From: a bacterium
GTDB lineage: Bacteria; Patescibacteriota; Minisyncoccia; Phycocordibacterales; JAUSHB01
Length of the DNA: 45,078 nt
NCBI GenBank assembly: GCA_030648955.1
Contig: JAUSHB010000013.1
Coordinates: forward strand, 140,675-185,752
Direction of reading: 5' to 3'
The notes beneath the pieces are model-generated. The model was not told where the DNA came from, searched no databases, and saw only the letters and a list, made by a program, of their open reading frames with translations. Every line of letters begins with the position of its first letter. The stretch's first letter is position 1. Of this stretch, positions 44,380-45,078 are shown one piece after another. Position numbers and translations under genes: made by a program.

Positions 44380-45078
44380 ATGAACCAATTTCCCATTTTT
44401 ACTTCACAAAAAACGGTAAGTGTGTTGTTCGTGCTTAGTTTTTTGATCGCACTATCCGCATTTCTTCCCCACCCCGCCTCAGCCCAAACCATCACCATTG
44501 GTGAAACCGCAATCTTAGCCACAGACGATAGTGGCAACGGCAATCTCCTTGTCGCACAACAAACGACACTCTCCCAAACAGGAACGATTCAAAGCCTTTC
44601 ATTTTATGTCACCACAGCGAGTGGCAATCTCCGCCTCGGTATCTACGATGCAACCGGTCCCGGCGGAGGTCCTGGCACAAAGATGGCAGAAACCAATTCA
44701 TTCACTCCCACCACCGGCTGGAACACGGCAACTGTCATCACCCCAGCATCTCTTCCCGGAGGCACCTACTGGCTTACATATCTCCCGAGTAGTAGCAGTC
44801 TCGGATTCAAGCTCGACTATAATGGTCAAGCCAAATGGTATGCTTACACTTATGGCGTTATGCCCACAACATACTCAACTGCTCCTGCAGGAGGTTCTTA
44901 TCATTGGTCATTCTATGCGACACTAGATGCAACACCACTAACCCCCGACACCACCGCTCCTACCACTCCCACCAACCTTTCCGCAACTGCAGTTTCTTCG
45001 TCTCAAATTAACTTGAGTTGGAATGCTTCCACCGACCCAACTGTAGCCGGAGAAACCACATCAGGAGTTGCACACTAC
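44380..45078 (+). CDS. Large secreted protein with fibronectin type III region (partial)
   Basis: The reading frame runs from ATG 44380 past the end of the window (233 codons seen). Signal peptide at residues 1-36 (SVLFVLSFLIALSAFLPHPASA with cleavage near ASA-Q). Next comes a beta-sandwich-like region of about 150 residues (LRLGIYDATGPGGGPGTKMA, GGTYWLTYLPSSSSLGFKLD). A Thr/Pro linker leads into a fibronectin type III start (PTNLSATAVSSSQINLSWNA). It is probably a surface adhesin or carbohydrate-binding protein. TATAAT lies only two nucleotides before the ATG, so the start or the promoter call needs caution. Codon use is richer in C than in the neighbouring genes. Confidence 0.75.
   Translation, partial: MNQFPIFTSQKTVSVLFVLSFLIALSAFLPHPASAQTITIGETAILATDDSGNGNLLVAQQTTLSQTGTIQSLSFYVTTASGNLRLGIYDATGPGGGPGTKMAETNSFTPTTGWNTATVITPASLPGGTYWLTYLPSSSSLGFKLDYNGQAKWYAYTYGVMPTTYSTAPAGGSYHWSFYATLDATPLTPDTTAPTTPTNLSATAVSSSQINLSWNASTDPTVAGETTSGVAHY

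Overview
The window looks like a chromosomal segment of a Patescibacteria/CPR bacterium, most likely a Parcubacteria (Paceibacteria) lineage. The main reasons are: a ribosomal protein cluster with no rpmD (L30) between rpsE and rplO; Lys/Ala-rich tails on several ribosomal proteins; a type IV pilus/ComEC DNA-uptake gene set; CPR-type surface proteins carrying GxAWSxNIGWISF and DGxDNDGD motifs; and short palindromes such as GCCTGCCGGCAGGC. TGA is used as a stop (recJ; the LOG-family gene at 40078), so this is not a UGA-recoded CPR lineage. The assignment is inference from gene content.

Layout. 1-10 kb: accessory and DNA-metabolism genes (two HIT proteins, RecJ, RNase HI with a C-terminal hybrid-binding-like domain, ComEC, a DedA protein, a free-standing ComEC-type metallo-beta-lactamase) followed by three unrecognised membrane proteins. 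10-20.9 kb: rpmB, an M50 protease, the str cluster (rpsL, rpsG, a four-helix-bundle S23 gene, fusA), an ion channel and a pilin, then tuf and the first half of the S10 cluster (rpsJ, rplC, rplD, rplW, rplB). 20.9-24.3 kb: an island of secreted, pilus-tip-like and coiled-coil proteins that splits the S10 cluster. 24.3-34.3 kb: rpsS to secY, an adenylate-kinase-like gene and map. 34.4-40.7 kb: a TraD/VirD4-like ATPase, ndk, a membrane protein, a beta-CASP nuclease and a LOG-family protein. 40.7-42.2 kb, minus strand: infC-rpmI-rplT. 42.3-45.1 kb: hypotheticals and the start of a large secreted fibronectin-type protein.

Genes working together. The ribosomal proteins, EF-G, EF-Tu, SecY, Map and IF3 form the translation and secretion core. 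RecJ, ComEC, the MBL protein, the pilin and the PilV-like tip proteins suggest a pilus-driven DNA-uptake or attachment programme (inference).

The most unusual layer is non-coding. (1) Many spacers between ribosomal genes are long imperfect hairpins whose arms are degenerate tandem short words, with a different word in each spacer; several have an A-rich 5' arm, a T-rich 3' arm and a GC cap ATTCGCC-NNN-GGCGAAT. The arms start at the stop codon and end at the next start codon. (2) One such hairpin carries a complete four-helix-bundle gene in its loop, like a 23S rRNA intervening sequence but inside a protein operon. (3) Two inverted-repeat elements with loops of exactly 69 nt precede rpsS and a beta-CASP RNase gene. 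(4) Accessory promoters have long G-tracts directly against the -10 box, a phase-variation-like design. (5) Many -10 boxes lie 6-9 nt before the start codon, implying leaderless mRNAs. (6) A three-way-junction RNA lies between infC and rpmI, and a promoter plus long stem-loop leader precedes rpsN. No rRNA, tRNA, CRISPR array, transposase or replication origin was recognised.
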